From Gammaproteobacteria bacterium (GTDB lineage Bacteria; Pseudomonadota; Gammaproteobacteria; Eutrophobiales; Eutrophobiaceae): a stretch of DNA of 64,000 nt. Location of the stretch: assembly GCA_016179185.1 (NCBI GenBank), contig JACORW010000018.1, forward strand, positions 20,671 to 84,670, written 5' to 3'. Under the pieces are notes generated by a model. It ran no database searches, was not told the origin of the DNA, and saw only the letters and a list, made by a program, of their open reading frames with translations. The position numbers and the translations under genes were made by a program. Positions 42,289 to 51,776 of the stretch are shown here, piece after piece. The first letter of the stretch is position 1; each line of letters begins with the position of its first letter.

Positions 42289-43839
42289 ATGACCCTCGAC
42301 GAAATCCCCGCGCGCAATGCCCTGCGCTTTCCGCACAAGCCCGCCTTCATCATGGGCGAAGTCCGCCGCACCTGGGCTGAAGTTGATGCGCGCGTGACGC
42401 GGCTGGCCCATGCGTTGTCAGACGCCGGGCTGCGGGCGGGAGATCGCGTCGCGGTGCTGCTGCCCAACTGTCCCGAGTATTTCGAGATCTATTTCGGCTG
42501 CGCCCGCGCCGGTGTCATCGCCGTGCCGCTGAACTACCGGCTCACCGCGCGAGAACTGACGCAGATCCTGTCGCACGCCGAGCCCGCGCTGCTGGTCGTC
42601 GGCGCTGAATATCTGCCGCAGGCCCGTGAACTGAAGAAGCTGTTGCCGGCCGTGCGCCGCTATTGGGTGCTGGGGGAAGGCAGCCTCGACGGGGCGGGGA
42701 ATTATCGTCAGTTACTCAGTGCAGCCGGGACCGGCCCGGTTCATGCCCTCCGGGCGGACACGGATCCGTGCGCGATCTTTTACACCAGTGGCACCACCGG
42801 CCTGCCCAAGGGCGCCATGGTGTCGCACTTGAATCTGGAGATGAACGGCTACAACCAGATGATCGCCGACGCAAGCCGGCATGACGACATCAACCTGGTC
42901 TCGACGCCCATTTACCATGTGGGCGCCGTGTTCGTCGCCGTGACCTACATGATGCTGGGCTGCGCGCAGGTCATCGTGCCGCGCTTCGAGCCGGGACTGT
43001 GGTTGCAGACCACGGCCGCAAGCCGCGCCACGGTGGCGCTGTTGATCCCCACGATGATCAACGCCGTACTGCATCATCCGGGCTGTGATCAAACGGATCT
43101 GTCCGCATTGCGGCTGATCTTCTATGGCGGCGGCCCGATGCCGCCGGCCGTGCTGGAGCGTGCGATGAAACGGTTGCACTGCGGGTTCACCCAGGGCTAC
43201 GGGTTGACGGAGACACTGGAGGCCACGTTTCTCACGTCCCAGGACCATGTGCTCGGCGGCACGGCGCTACAGCAGAAGCGCCTGGGATCCGCCGGCCGCG
43301 AGGCAGTGGGCGCGGAAGTGCGCATCGTTGATGACGCCGGCCGGGATCTTGGTGTCAACGAAATCGGGGAAATCCTGGTGCGCAGCCGCAGCGTCATCGC
43401 CGGGTACTGGAACATGCCGGATGAAACCCGGCAGGCCATTCGCGAACGCTGGTTCCACACCGGCGATCTCGGTTATCTCGATGAAGAACGCTATCTGTTT
43501 CTGGTCGATCGGAAAAAGGACATGGTGGTCAGTGGCGGCGTAAACATCTATTCGAAGGAGATCGAGGCGGTGCTTTACCAGCACCCAGCGGTGCTGGAGG
43601 CTGCCATCATCGGCCTGCCGGACGAGGAATGGGGCGAAAGTGTCACCGCTGTCATCGCGAAAAAACCGGGCAGTGAAGTCAGCGCCGCTGAAATCACCGA
43701 GCATTGCCGGGCCACGCTGGCCGGCTACAAAAAGCCGCGGCGCGTGTTTTTCCTGCCGGAGCTCCCCAAGAATCCGAGCGGCAAGATCCTGAAACGCGAA
43801 CTGCGCATGATGCTCGCCGGTTCTCCGGCGGGCCGGTAA
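42289..43839 (+). CDS. AMP-dependent acyl-CoA ligase 1
   Basis: A 516-residue acyl-CoA synthetase. It has the TSGTTGLPKGA nucleotide loop, the QGYGLTE block, WFHTGDLG, the DRKKDMVVSGGVNIY hinge and the catalytic Lys in KNPSGKILKREL. It adenylates a carboxylic acid and transfers it to CoA. Placed directly after the mutase subunits, as the ligase gene hcl is in 2-hydroxyisobutyrate operons, it may make the CoA thioester the mutase uses. It is one of two ligases in the island, which suggests two acids enter or are re-activated. Confidence 0.88.
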   Translation: MTLDEIPARNALRFPHKPAFIMGEVRRTWAEVDARVTRLAHALSDAGLRAGDRVAVLLPNCPEYFEIYFGCARAGVIAVPLNYRLTARELTQILSHAEPALLVVGAEYLPQARELKKLLPAVRRYWVLGEGSLDGAGNYRQLLSAAGTGPVHALRADTDPCAIFYTSGTTGLPKGAMVSHLNLEMNGYNQMIADASRHDDINLVSTPIYHVGAVFVAVTYMMLGCAQVIVPRFEPGLWLQTTAASRATVALLIPTMINAVLHHPGCDQTDLSALRLIFYGGGPMPPAVLERAMKRLHCGFTQGYGLTETLEATFLTSQDHVLGGTALQQKRLGSAGREAVGAEVRIVDDAGRDLGVNEIGEILVRSRSVIAGYWNMPDETRQAIRERWFHTGDLGYLDEERYLFLVDRKKDMVVSGGVNIYSKEIEAVLYQHPAVLEAAIIGLPDEEWGESVTAVIAKKPGSEVSAAEITEHCRATLAGYKKPRRVFFLPELPKNPSGKILKRELRMMLAGSPAGR

Positions 43840-43862
43840 AGCAGGGAGCCGCGCCAGGCGTC

Positions 43863-44828
43863 ATGGATCAGAACACGCTGTTAGAGGGGATCCTTCGGCG
43901 GCAGCGTGCCGCCGTGTCGCGCGGCATCAGTCTGGTGGAAAGGGAGGACCCCGCGGCCGGTCCATTGCTGTGCCAGTTGCGGGGAAATGTCGGCCGTGCC
44001 CATCGCGTCGGCGTTACCGGGCCGCCCGGGGCCGGCAAGTCCACGTTGTTGGGCGCACTGGCGGGATCGCTGGCAGAGCGCGGCGAGAGTATCGGTGTAC
44101 TGGCGGTGGATCCCACCAGCCCGTTCACGCACGGGGCGGTGCTGGGGGACCGCGTGCGCATGGCGGACCTGGATCAGTCAGACCGCATTTTCATTCGCAG
44201 CATGGCGAGCCGTGGGCAGGGCGGCGGTCTCAGCCCGCGCGCCGCGGATGCGGCAGACGTGCTGGATGCGGCGGGATATCCGTGGCTGTTCATCGAAAGC
44301 GTGGGCGTGGGGCAGGTGGAACTGGACATCCGCCACGTCGTGGACACGACGATCGTCGTGCTGGTGCCGGAGTCAGGGGATCAGATACAGGCCATCAAGG
44401 CGGGGTTGATGGAAATCGCGGATCTGTACGTTGTCAACAAGTGTGATCACGCCGGGGCGGACGCGATGCTCGCGGCGGTGCGATCCTGCGTGTCGCTGCA
44501 GCACCATCCCGATCCCGACTGGATGCCGGGAATATTCGGCGCCTCGGCAACCGCGCGCCAGGGAATCGCCGGGATACTCGCAGAACTGCAACGGCATCGC
44601 GCGCATCTCTCGGCGCAGGGACGCCTGCAACAGCGCCGCCGTGCCGGGATGGCCGCGCGACTGGCCGGCATTGTCAAACACCACGTGGCGGCGCGACTGG
44701 GAAGCTCGGTGCGGACCGGGCAACTGGATTCGGCGGTGGAGAAGGCGCTGTCCGGCGCCGAATCCCCCGACGAGATCGCGCGCGACTGGTTGGCGTGCTG
44801 GCTTGCCCGGGGCGGAGGCGGGGCATGA
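43863..44828 (+). CDS. meaB: MeaB-like G-protein chaperone of B12-dependent mutase
   Basis: A 321-residue GTPase of the MeaB/ArgK group that guards and reloads adenosylcobalamin mutases. The P-loop GPPGAGKS is at 53-60, then DPTSPFTHGAVLGDRVRM, the switch block FIRSMASRGQGGGLS, and GVGQVE and NKCD. Its presence next to a mutase is strong support that the mutase is functional. Its stop overlaps the acyl-CoA dehydrogenase start (ATGA). ATG 43863 fits the family start. Confidence 0.9.
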   Translation: MDQNTLLEGILRRQRAAVSRGISLVEREDPAAGPLLCQLRGNVGRAHRVGVTGPPGAGKSTLLGALAGSLAERGESIGVLAVDPTSPFTHGAVLGDRVRMADLDQSDRIFIRSMASRGQGGGLSPRAADAADVLDAAGYPWLFIESVGVGQVELDIRHVVDTTIVVLVPESGDQIQAIKAGLMEIADLYVVNKCDHAGADAMLAAVRSCVSLQHHPDPDWMPGIFGASATARQGIAGILAELQRHRAHLSAQGRLQQRRRAGMAARLAGIVKHHVAARLGSSVRTGQLDSAVEKALSGAESPDEIARDWLACWLARGGGGA

Positions 44829-46558
44829 GTACGGAATACTCGCCGCCGCTGCGGGAGCAGTTGTTCCTGCTGGAGCATTTGAACCGCTGGGATGAGCTGT
44901 TTTCGCTGGCAATCTTTCGCCACGCCGACGCGGAGGTGGCGAAGGATGTATTGACGGCCGGGGCCGAATTTGCCCGCGGGGTGCTGGCGCCCTTGAACGC
45001 CGCCGGCGACGAGCACGGCTGCCGGCTGGAGAACGGCCGCGTTGTCACGGCCCCCGGATTCAAGGCGGCCTGGAGCGAATTTGCGGCGGGAGGCTGGCCG
45101 GGTCTGGACATGCCGCAAAAGTTCGGCGGGCAGGATCTGCCGCTGTCCGTGCAGGTCGCGTTTGCGGAGATGGTCAATGGCGCGTGCGTCTCGTTCGGCA
45201 TGATGCCCATCATGCTGCGTGCCGGCGGCCGGCTGCTGCTGGATCATGCCGAACCCGCTTTGGTCGAGCGGATTGTCCCGAGACTGGTCTCCGGCGAGTG
45301 GGGCGCGACCATCTGCATCACCGAGCCGCAGGCGGGCTCCGATGTGGGTCGCTTGCGAACTACCGCAGTGCCACGCGCGGACGGCAGTTATGGGCTCAGC
45401 GGAACCAAGATCTTCATCAGCTACGGCGACCATGACCTGACCGATCAGGTTATTCATTTTGTTCTGGCGCGCCCACCCGGTGCGCCGGCAGGCACGCAAG
45501 GCATCAGTCTGTTCGCGGTACCGGCCCGTCGCTTCGACGACGGCTCAAACAACGGCGTGTCCGTGAGTCGGCTGGAGAAAAAAATGGGTCTCAAGGCCTC
45601 GCCCACGTGCGTGTTCAACCTCGATCAGGCCGTCGGCTGGCGTATCGGGCCGGAATTCGAGGGATTGAGGTGCATGTTCACCATGGTGAACCTGATGCGG
45701 CTCGAGGTTGCCATTCAGGGTGTGGCGTTGGCACAGGCGGCGACGGACCGGGCGTGGGCCTATGCCGGAGAGCGGTTGCAGGGCGGGCGGCCCGACCAGG
45801 CTCCGACTCCCATCCGCGCCCATGCCGACGTGCAGCGCATGCTGATGATCATGCAGGCGCGCACCCGGGCCATGCGCGCGCTGGTGTTTCAGACCGCCCA
45901 CTGGCTGGATCTGGCGCGGGCGGCGCCCGCGGAGGAACAACGGCTGCGGGCGCGGCACATGGCGGAAATTTTACTGCCGGTGTGCAAGACCTGCGGGGCG
46001 GAAACGGCGTTTGAGGTCGCGAGCCTGGCGGTGCAGGTGTTCGGCGGGCACGGCTACATCCGTGATGCCGGCGTCGAGCAGTACGTTCGCGACAGCCGGG
46101 TCGCGTCCATCTATGAAGGCACCAGCGGCATCCAGGCGCTGGACCTGCTGACGCGCAAGGTCCTCAAGGACGATGCCGCGCGTTTCCGCCGGTTGCTTGA
46201 GACCATGCGCGCCGACGTGCAGTGGCATCGCGCGACCCCGGCACTGGCGACGCTGGCTTCCGCGCTGGAGGATGCAATTGCTTCCGTTGAGCGGTGCACC
46301 ACCGAGCTGCGCGGCCGCGCCGCGACACAACCGCGCGCTGTGGAATGGGCAGCCACCGATTACCTGCAACTGATCGGCCTGGTGGCCGGTGCCTGGATGT
46401 GGCTGCGTATGGCCGCGGCCTCAGGTTCGGGTTCCGCGGAGGACCGGGAACGGCGCCGGCTGGCGGGGTTCTACATGCAGTGGTTGCTGCCGCAGGCGGC
46501 GGTGCACCAGGCCAGAATCGCGCTCGGTGGCGCATGCGAGTTGGCGGAGTTCGACTGA
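44825..46558 (+). CDS. Acyl-CoA dehydrogenase
   Basis: A 577-residue flavoprotein that introduces an alpha,beta double bond in an acyl-CoA. It has ICITEPQAGSDVG (FAD/substrate loop), SGTKIFIS, and the C-terminal VFGGHGYIRD ... IYEGTSGIQALDLLTRK with catalytic base Glu431. The extra C-terminal domain of about 120 residues and the N-terminal extension resemble the DmdC-like/long acyl-CoA dehydrogenases. The ATGA overlap with meaB shows tight coupling. The substrate is probably the mutase product or its precursor. Confidence 0.88.
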   Translation: MSTEYSPPLREQLFLLEHLNRWDELFSLAIFRHADAEVAKDVLTAGAEFARGVLAPLNAAGDEHGCRLENGRVVTAPGFKAAWSEFAAGGWPGLDMPQKFGGQDLPLSVQVAFAEMVNGACVSFGMMPIMLRAGGRLLLDHAEPALVERIVPRLVSGEWGATICITEPQAGSDVGRLRTTAVPRADGSYGLSGTKIFISYGDHDLTDQVIHFVLARPPGAPAGTQGISLFAVPARRFDDGSNNGVSVSRLEKKMGLKASPTCVFNLDQAVGWRIGPEFEGLRCMFTMVNLMRLEVAIQGVALAQAATDRAWAYAGERLQGGRPDQAPTPIRAHADVQRMLMIMQARTRAMRALVFQTAHWLDLARAAPAEEQRLRARHMAEILLPVCKTCGAETAFEVASLAVQVFGGHGYIRDAGVEQYVRDSRVASIYEGTSGIQALDLLTRKVLKDDAARFRRLLETMRADVQWHRATPALATLASALEDAIASVERCTTELRGRAATQPRAVEWAATDYLQLIGLVAGAWMWLRMAAASGSGSAEDRERRRLAGFYMQWLLPQAAVHQARIALGGACELAEFD

Positions 46559-46570
46559 CTGGAGGGTGTG

Positions 46571-48520
46571 ATGAGCGTGCAATTTCCTTTACTGTTCAGG
46601 CCGGGCCGCATCGGCCGGCTGGAGATCCCCAACCGCATCGTCAAGGCGCCGACGTCCAGCGGGCTCAGTAACAAGGATGGAACCGTTTCCGATCGGCTGA
46701 TTCGCCATTACCGCGGACAGGCCGCCGGCGGCGTGGGCCTGCTGATCGTCGAATACGCGTTCATTGACGAGGACGCCAGCAAGTCCGCCCACTGCCAGCT
46801 GGGGATCAGCACCGACGATCACATCTCCGGGCTCGCGTGGCTGGCGGACGTGATCAAGGATCACGGCGCGCGCGCCGCCATTCAACTGGAACATTGCGGC
46901 CGGCAGAAATTCCTCGGCACGCAGCCCATCAAGTCCGCCTCCGCCATCCCGTGGCCGTCGCTGAAGCAGCGCAAGGGCGAGGCGGCGGTACCGAAGGAAA
47001 TGACCAGCGCCGAAATCAGGCAGGCTGCCGGCGCCTTCGGCGACGCCGCGCGGCGCGCAAAACTGGCCGGGTTCGAACTGGTGGAGATCCATGGCGCCCA
47101 CGGTTACCTGATCACGAACTTCCTGTCGCCGCATACCAACAAGCGCACCGATGAGTACGGTGGATCACTGGAAAACCGGATGCGCTTCATGGTCGAGGTC
47201 ATTGACGACTGTCGCAGAAAAATCGGACCGGATTTTCCGCTGACCATCCGGCTGTCCGGCAGCGACTACGAACCGGACGGCTTCCAGGTGGACGAGACCA
47301 TCGAAGTCGCGAAGGTCGCGGTGCGTCATGGCGTGGACGCCCTGCACATCTCCGGCGGCGATCACCATCAGATGATCCACCAGGTGAGTCCCATGGCCAT
47401 CGAGCGCTGCCACAATGTCTACGCAGCCGCCGCCATCAAACCGCATGTGAACGTACCGGTGATCGCATCCGGTTCCATCAACATGCCGCACCTCGCCGAA
47501 CAGGTGCTGGCGGAAGGCAAGGGCGACTTCATCGGCCTCGGCCGGCCGTTGTGGGCCGATCCGGAGTGGCCGCGCAAGGCGCGGGAAGGGCGCGAGGAAG
47601 ACATCATTCCCTGCATCCGCTGCAACGACGGCTGTCTTGATCGCACCTTTTTCAATTTCCGCGGGGTGTCTTGTTCCGTGAATCCCAATCTGGGCCGGGA
47701 AGGGGAATTTGCCATCACACAGGCCGCGCGCAGGAAGAAAATTGCCGTCATCGGCGGCGGGGTGGCGGGGCTGGAAGCAGCCCGCGTGCTCACGCTGCGC
47801 GGCCATGACGTGACCATCTTCGAGAAGCGCAAATTCCTGGGCGGCGTGGGCATCGAGGGATCGGTGGCGGATTTCAAATCCGATTACCGGTTTTTCGTGG
47901 ATTACCAGATCGCGCAGATCAGGAAGCTCAACGTGCCGGTCGTGCAAAAGACGCTGGCGGCCGCTGATGTGACCGGATTTGACGTGGCCGTGGTCGCCAC
48001 CGGGGCGGCGTCCACGCGGCCTGATATTCCGGGCGCGGACAACCCCTCGGTGGTGGACGCGGTGCCGATATTTCTCGACGACAGCCACGTGGGCAAACGC
48101 GTCATCGTCCTCGGCGGCGGCGAGACGGCGGTCGAGACCGCGCTGTACCTGGAGCAGCGCGGCCGGGAGGTGACTTTGATTCACCGGCGCAGCGAATTGA
48201 TGAACCGCGGCGTCGCCATCACCGACAAGATCGCCTACAACGAAATGCTGGCGCGGACACGCATCAGGGTCGTGCTGGGCCAGCAGGTGATTGAATTCGG
48301 TACGGGCTGGGTCAGAACGCGGGATGAGAAGGGCAGCGAGTACCGCTACGAGGCCGACACGATCGCCCTGGGGATGGGCTATGCTTCGCTGAAAGACGAC
48401 ATGGTCGAGGCATTGCGCGCGATGCCGGATCTGGAAGTGCACGTAATCGGGGATCGCGCAAATTCGGCGAAGGTGTACGAGGCGGTGAACGGGGCGTTGA
48501 AGACGTCTCTTCGCATATAG
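46571..48520 (+). CDS. 2,4-dienoyl-CoA reductase (FadH)-like NADH:flavin oxidoreductase
   Basis: A 649-residue iron-sulfur flavoprotein with two parts. Residues 1-340 form an Old Yellow Enzyme TIM barrel (LFRPGRIGRLEIPNRIVKAPTS, HGAHGYLITNFLSP), and 390-640 form a pyridine-nucleotide disulfide-type domain (IAVIGGGVAGLEAARVL). Between them is the [4Fe-4S] motif Cys348-x2-Cys351-x3-Cys355-x12-Cys368. This is the layout of FadH, BaiCD and trimethylamine dehydrogenase-like enzymes, which reduce C=C bonds in enoyl or dienoyl compounds. GGAGG is 6 nt before ATG 46571. By context it should reduce an unsaturated CoA intermediate. Confidence 0.88.
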   Translation: MSVQFPLLFRPGRIGRLEIPNRIVKAPTSSGLSNKDGTVSDRLIRHYRGQAAGGVGLLIVEYAFIDEDASKSAHCQLGISTDDHISGLAWLADVIKDHGARAAIQLEHCGRQKFLGTQPIKSASAIPWPSLKQRKGEAAVPKEMTSAEIRQAAGAFGDAARRAKLAGFELVEIHGAHGYLITNFLSPHTNKRTDEYGGSLENRMRFMVEVIDDCRRKIGPDFPLTIRLSGSDYEPDGFQVDETIEVAKVAVRHGVDALHISGGDHHQMIHQVSPMAIERCHNVYAAAAIKPHVNVPVIASGSINMPHLAEQVLAEGKGDFIGLGRPLWADPEWPRKAREGREEDIIPCIRCNDGCLDRTFFNFRGVSCSVNPNLGREGEFAITQAARRKKIAVIGGGVAGLEAARVLTLRGHDVTIFEKRKFLGGVGIEGSVADFKSDYRFFVDYQIAQIRKLNVPVVQKTLAAADVTGFDVAVVATGAASTRPDIPGADNPSVVDAVPIFLDDSHVGKRVIVLGGGETAVETALYLEQRGREVTLIHRRSELMNRGVAITDKIAYNEMLARTRIRVVLGQQVIEFGTGWVRTRDEKGSEYRYEADTIALGMGYASLKDDMVEALRAMPDLEVHVIGDRANSAKVYEAVNGALKTSLRI

Positions 48521-48524
48521 TTGA

Positions 48525-48665
48525 TCGCGGGCGCTGCTTCGGCCGCCCCGATCGCTTGTTGTCGGACACGCCGGCAAGCACGTCCATGTGGGCTCGGGTT
48601 CCGCCATCCATGGCGTCACACGGTCCGCCAACAAGCGATCCGGCCGACCGGCGCGCCCGCTCGAC
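48525..48665 (+). repeat. Giant palindromic element, copy 3
   Basis: The inner arms are GATCGCTTGTTGTCGGAC and GTCCGCCAACAAGCGATC, with outer arms around GCGGGCGC. The core is a variant, ACACGCCGGCAAGCACGTCC then ATGTGGGCTCGGGTTCCGCC. It sits between the FadH-like gene and the thiolase. Confidence 0.82.
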
Positions 48666-48704
48666 AGGTAGCAGTCGCTTGGACTAATTGACGAGAGCAA
48701 TTAA

Positions 48705-49907
48705 ATGACTTTAACGCACATTCCGTATGGGGCTTATTGGTGCACGCCCTTTGCCCGCTGGCAGGGCAGCCTGGCGCATCTGCACAGTGTCGAATTCGCC
48801 GCCCACGTGGCGAAGAAGGCGCTGGCCGATCGCAACATCCCCGTGGAGCGTCTCGACCACGGCATCCTTGGCATGTCCGTTCCGCAGCGCGGCTGTTTCT
48901 ACGGTCTGCCCTGGCTTACGGGCATGATCGGCGCGGCGCACGTGGGCGGGCCCACCATCGCCCAGGCCTGCGCCACCAGCGCCCGCGTGCTGGCGGCCGC
49001 GCACGAGGAAATCGGCAGCGGCGGCGCCCGCTGCGTATTGGCCATAACCGCGGATCGGGTTTCCAACGGGCCGCACATTTATTATCCCAATCCCCAGGGC
49101 CCGGGCGGCACCGGCGAGACCGAGGACTGGGTGATGGCGAACTTCAACCGCGACCCGTACGCCGGCTGCGACATGACCCACACCGCGGAGAACTGCGCGA
49201 AGAAATGGAATGTGTCCAGGGCGGAGCAGCACGACATCGTCCTGCGGCGTTACCAGCAATATCTCGACTCGACACGCGTGGCCAATGGCGCTTCATTTCA
49301 GCAGCGTTACATGACGTTGCCGCTGGAGGTGCCGGATCAGCGCTATCGCAAGACCGTGGCGACGCTGAACGGCGATGAGGGCGTGCATCCGACCACGGCC
49401 GAAGGTCTGGAAAAACTCAAGCCGGTGAAGGAGGGCGGTACCGTGACGTTCGGCGGCCAGACCCATCCCGCGGACGGCAATGCCGGCATGATCGTGACCA
49501 CGGCGGAGCTGGCGCGGGAGCTGGCGCCCGCCGGCAGTCCCGCGATCACCCTGCACGGTTTCGGTCAGGCGCGCGTGGAGATGGCGTGGATGCCGTCGGC
49601 GCCGGTGCCGGCGACGAAGCGCGCGCTGGACGCGGCGGGGATTTCCATCAAGGACGTCACCGCTATCAAGTCCCATAACCCGTTCGCGGTGAACGATGCC
49701 GTGTTCGCGCGCGAGTTTGGCGTGGACGTGATGACGATGAACAACTACGGTTGCTCACTCATCTGGGGTCACCCGCAGGGACCCACGGGCATGCGTGCCG
49801 TGATCGAGCTGATCGAGGAACTGGTCCTCACGGGGGGAGGCTGGGGCTTGTTCCAGGGCTGCGCGGCCGGCGACACGGCCATGGCGGTCATTATCAAGGT
49901 TGGATGA
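48705..49907 (+). CDS. Thiolase (acetyl-CoA acyltransferase family)
   Basis: A 400-residue thiolase. The nucleophile is Cys89 (QACATSARV), and the other active-site residues are His324 (SHNPFAVND), His356 (GHPQGPTG) and Cys386 (GCAAGDTAMA). These differ slightly from the classical NEAFA and CxGGG motifs, as in thiolases of aromatic or branched acyl-CoA pathways. It would cleave a 3-oxoacyl-CoA with free CoA to release acetyl- or propionyl-CoA. It starts at ATG 48705, 40 bp after copy 3 of the giant palindrome. Confidence 0.88.
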   Translation: MTLTHIPYGAYWCTPFARWQGSLAHLHSVEFAAHVAKKALADRNIPVERLDHGILGMSVPQRGCFYGLPWLTGMIGAAHVGGPTIAQACATSARVLAAAHEEIGSGGARCVLAITADRVSNGPHIYYPNPQGPGGTGETEDWVMANFNRDPYAGCDMTHTAENCAKKWNVSRAEQHDIVLRRYQQYLDSTRVANGASFQQRYMTLPLEVPDQRYRKTVATLNGDEGVHPTTAEGLEKLKPVKEGGTVTFGGQTHPADGNAGMIVTTAELARELAPAGSPAITLHGFGQARVEMAWMPSAPVPATKRALDAAGISIKDVTAIKSHNPFAVNDAVFAREFGVDVMTMNNYGCSLIWGHPQGPTGMRAVIELIEELVLTGGGWGLFQGCAAGDTAMAVIIKVG

Positions 49908-49928
49908 CACCAAATTGCCGGTGGGGCA

Positions 49929-50058
49929 TGCTATGCGAGCTGGGGTCGGATCGTTTGATCGCGGACCGTGTGACGCAGGGATAGCGGAACGCGAGCCTCC
50001 AGGGACGGATTCACGGCGTGTCCGCGAGCAAACGATCGGACCCTGGCTCGCCATTCCC
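49929..50058 (-). repeat. Giant palindromic element, copy 4 (core inverted)
   Basis: The inner arms are GATCGTTTGATCGCGGAC and GTCCGCGAGCAAACGATC, with outer arms GGGTC/GACCC and GCGAGC/GCTCGC. The core is in the opposite orientation (ACGGATTCACGGCGTGTCC at the right side). It ends 5 bp before the second ligase ATG. Confidence 0.8.
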
Positions 50059-50063
50059 AGCAA

Positions 50064-51605
50064 ATGAGCCTTCCCAGAATTTATCCCACCGTCCTGCACA
50101 TGCTGCTCGAGGCGGCAGAGCAGGCGCCGGATCGGGAGGCGCTGGTCTGCGAGGGCGAGCGACTCAACTATGCCGGGTATCTGCGCTGTGTAACCGGCCT
50201 GGCGCGCGAGCTGCATGAAACCGGTGCAGCCGGGGAGCGCGTCGCATTCATCCTCGGCAACTCGCTCGATATCTGTGTCGCCTACTTCGCCGGGCATCTC
50301 GCCGGCGCCCAGATCGTGCCGCTCAATCCCCTGTACACGGAACGGGAACTCAAGCCGATGCTGGCGGATGCTGCGCCGCGCGTGCTGATTTACGAACAGG
50401 CGAATCATGGGCGCGATGCGCGGCTGGCCGCGGAACTGGGAATTCCGGAGACCATTCGGATCGGGACCGGCTCCGGCAGTCGCCGTCTTGCACGCCCCGC
50501 CGACTGGCCGGCCACGCGCATTCCGGCGGAACTGCCGCGGCCGGAAGATCTCGGTACATTGCAATTCACCGGCGGCACCACGGGGCGCGCCAAGGGCGCG
50601 AATCTGACCCACGGCGCGACCGCCATCAACATCAGCCAGCGCGAATCGATCTTCCCGATGCGCGATGACGTGGAACGCTGCCTGTGTGTGATGCCCCTGT
50701 TTCATTGTTATGCGTCGCACACGAACCTGCACGCGATGGCCTGGCATCGCGGTACGCTCATCGTGCAGAAGCGCTATCACCCGGCAGAAGTGCTGGAAGC
50801 GTTCGGGCGCGAGCGTGTCACGCTGTTCGGCGGCAGCCCCACATTGTTCGCGGGATTGATGAATTTCAAGGGATTTGCCGGCGCGGATTTCTCGCACGTT
50901 TATCTGTCGTGCTCCGGCTCCGCGCCGTTGCCGGCGGAGATGCTCGGACGGTGGGAGGCACGGACCGGCACCCCCATCATCGAGGGCTATGGCCAGACCG
51001 AGGCCGGACCGGTGATCTCGTTTAACCCGGTCAGCGGCGTGCGCAAGCCAGGATCGGTGGGCATCCCGGTGGCGCAGACGGAACTGGAGATCGTGGATGT
51101 GGAGACCGGGCAAAAGGTGCTGCCCCGTGGCGGGAAGGGCGAGATCCGGCTGCGCGGTCCCCAACTGATGCGCGATTATCGCAACCGGCCCGAAGAGACG
51201 GCGCAGGCATTGCGTGGCGGCTGGCTGTACACGGGAGATGTGGGTGAACTGGACCCGGACGGCTACCTGTTCATCACCGGGCGCAAGAAGGAGATGATCA
51301 TCGTCTCCGGCTACAACGTGTTCCCGCGCGAAATAGAGGAGGTGCTGGCCGCCGACCCGGTGGTGAAAGAGGCAGCGGTCGTGGGCCGCCCCGACGATTA
51401 TCGAGGCGAGCTGCCTGTGGCGTTCATCGTTGCGCGGGACGGCGAGCAGGTGGATGCTCTTTCCTTGAGCGCCTACTGCAGCGAACGCCTCGCCAAATAC
51501 AAGATCCCGGCAGAGTTCCGCATCGTGCCCGCGTTGCCGAAGACCGCCGTGGGGAAAATTGACAGGCTGACGCTCGCTGAGATGGCCAAAGCAAAGAAGT
51601 CGTGA
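50064..51605 (+). CDS. AMP-dependent acyl-CoA ligase 2
   Basis: A 513-residue acyl-CoA synthetase. It has TGGTTGRAKGA at the nucleotide loop (the usual TSGTTG has Gly in place of Ser), MPLFHCYA, EGYGQTEAGP, LYTGDVGELD, the GRKKEMIIVSGYNVFPREIEE hinge and the C-terminal PKTAVGKIDR lysine. It belongs to the long-chain/4-coumarate-CoA ligase group. With ligase 1 it suggests that two different free acids are activated in this island. Confidence 0.88.
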   Translation: MSLPRIYPTVLHMLLEAAEQAPDREALVCEGERLNYAGYLRCVTGLARELHETGAAGERVAFILGNSLDICVAYFAGHLAGAQIVPLNPLYTERELKPMLADAAPRVLIYEQANHGRDARLAAELGIPETIRIGTGSGSRRLARPADWPATRIPAELPRPEDLGTLQFTGGTTGRAKGANLTHGATAINISQRESIFPMRDDVERCLCVMPLFHCYASHTNLHAMAWHRGTLIVQKRYHPAEVLEAFGRERVTLFGGSPTLFAGLMNFKGFAGADFSHVYLSCSGSAPLPAEMLGRWEARTGTPIIEGYGQTEAGPVISFNPVSGVRKPGSVGIPVAQTELEIVDVETGQKVLPRGGKGEIRLRGPQLMRDYRNRPEETAQALRGGWLYTGDVGELDPDGYLFITGRKKEMIIVSGYNVFPREIEEVLAADPVVKEAAVVGRPDDYRGELPVAFIVARDGEQVDALSLSAYCSERLAKYKIPAEFRIVPALPKTAVGKIDRLTLAEMAKAKKS

Positions 51606-51639
51606 TGCAAGGCCGTTGCGGGTGGCCCGAATGATGCCG

Positions 51640-51757
51640 GGGCGGCGGGTGCGAGGATCGCATGTTGGCGGACCGTGTGCCGCCAAGGATGGCGGCACCG
51701 AGCCTACATGGATGTATTCACGGCGTGTCCGACAAGATGCGATCGGAGCGCCCGCAG
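51640..51757 (-). repeat. Giant palindromic element, copy 5 (core inverted)
   Basis: The inner arms are GATCGCATGTTGGCGGAC and GTCCGACAAGATGCGATC, with outer arms near GCGGGTGC/GCGCCCGC. The core has an internal stem GTGCCGCCA/TGGCGGCAC, then AGCCTACATGGATGTATTC. It lies between ligase 2 and the hydratase-dehydrogenase fusion. Confidence 0.85.
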
Positions 51758-51776
51758 AGACCCGGCGAGCAAGAAT

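Noticed and set aside
47165..48700. A 511-codon open frame on the minus strand
   Set aside because: It is antisense to the FadH-like gene and has no recognisable motif.
49755..51698. A 647-codon open frame on the minus strand
   Set aside because: It is antisense to the second CoA ligase and runs through a palindromic repeat.
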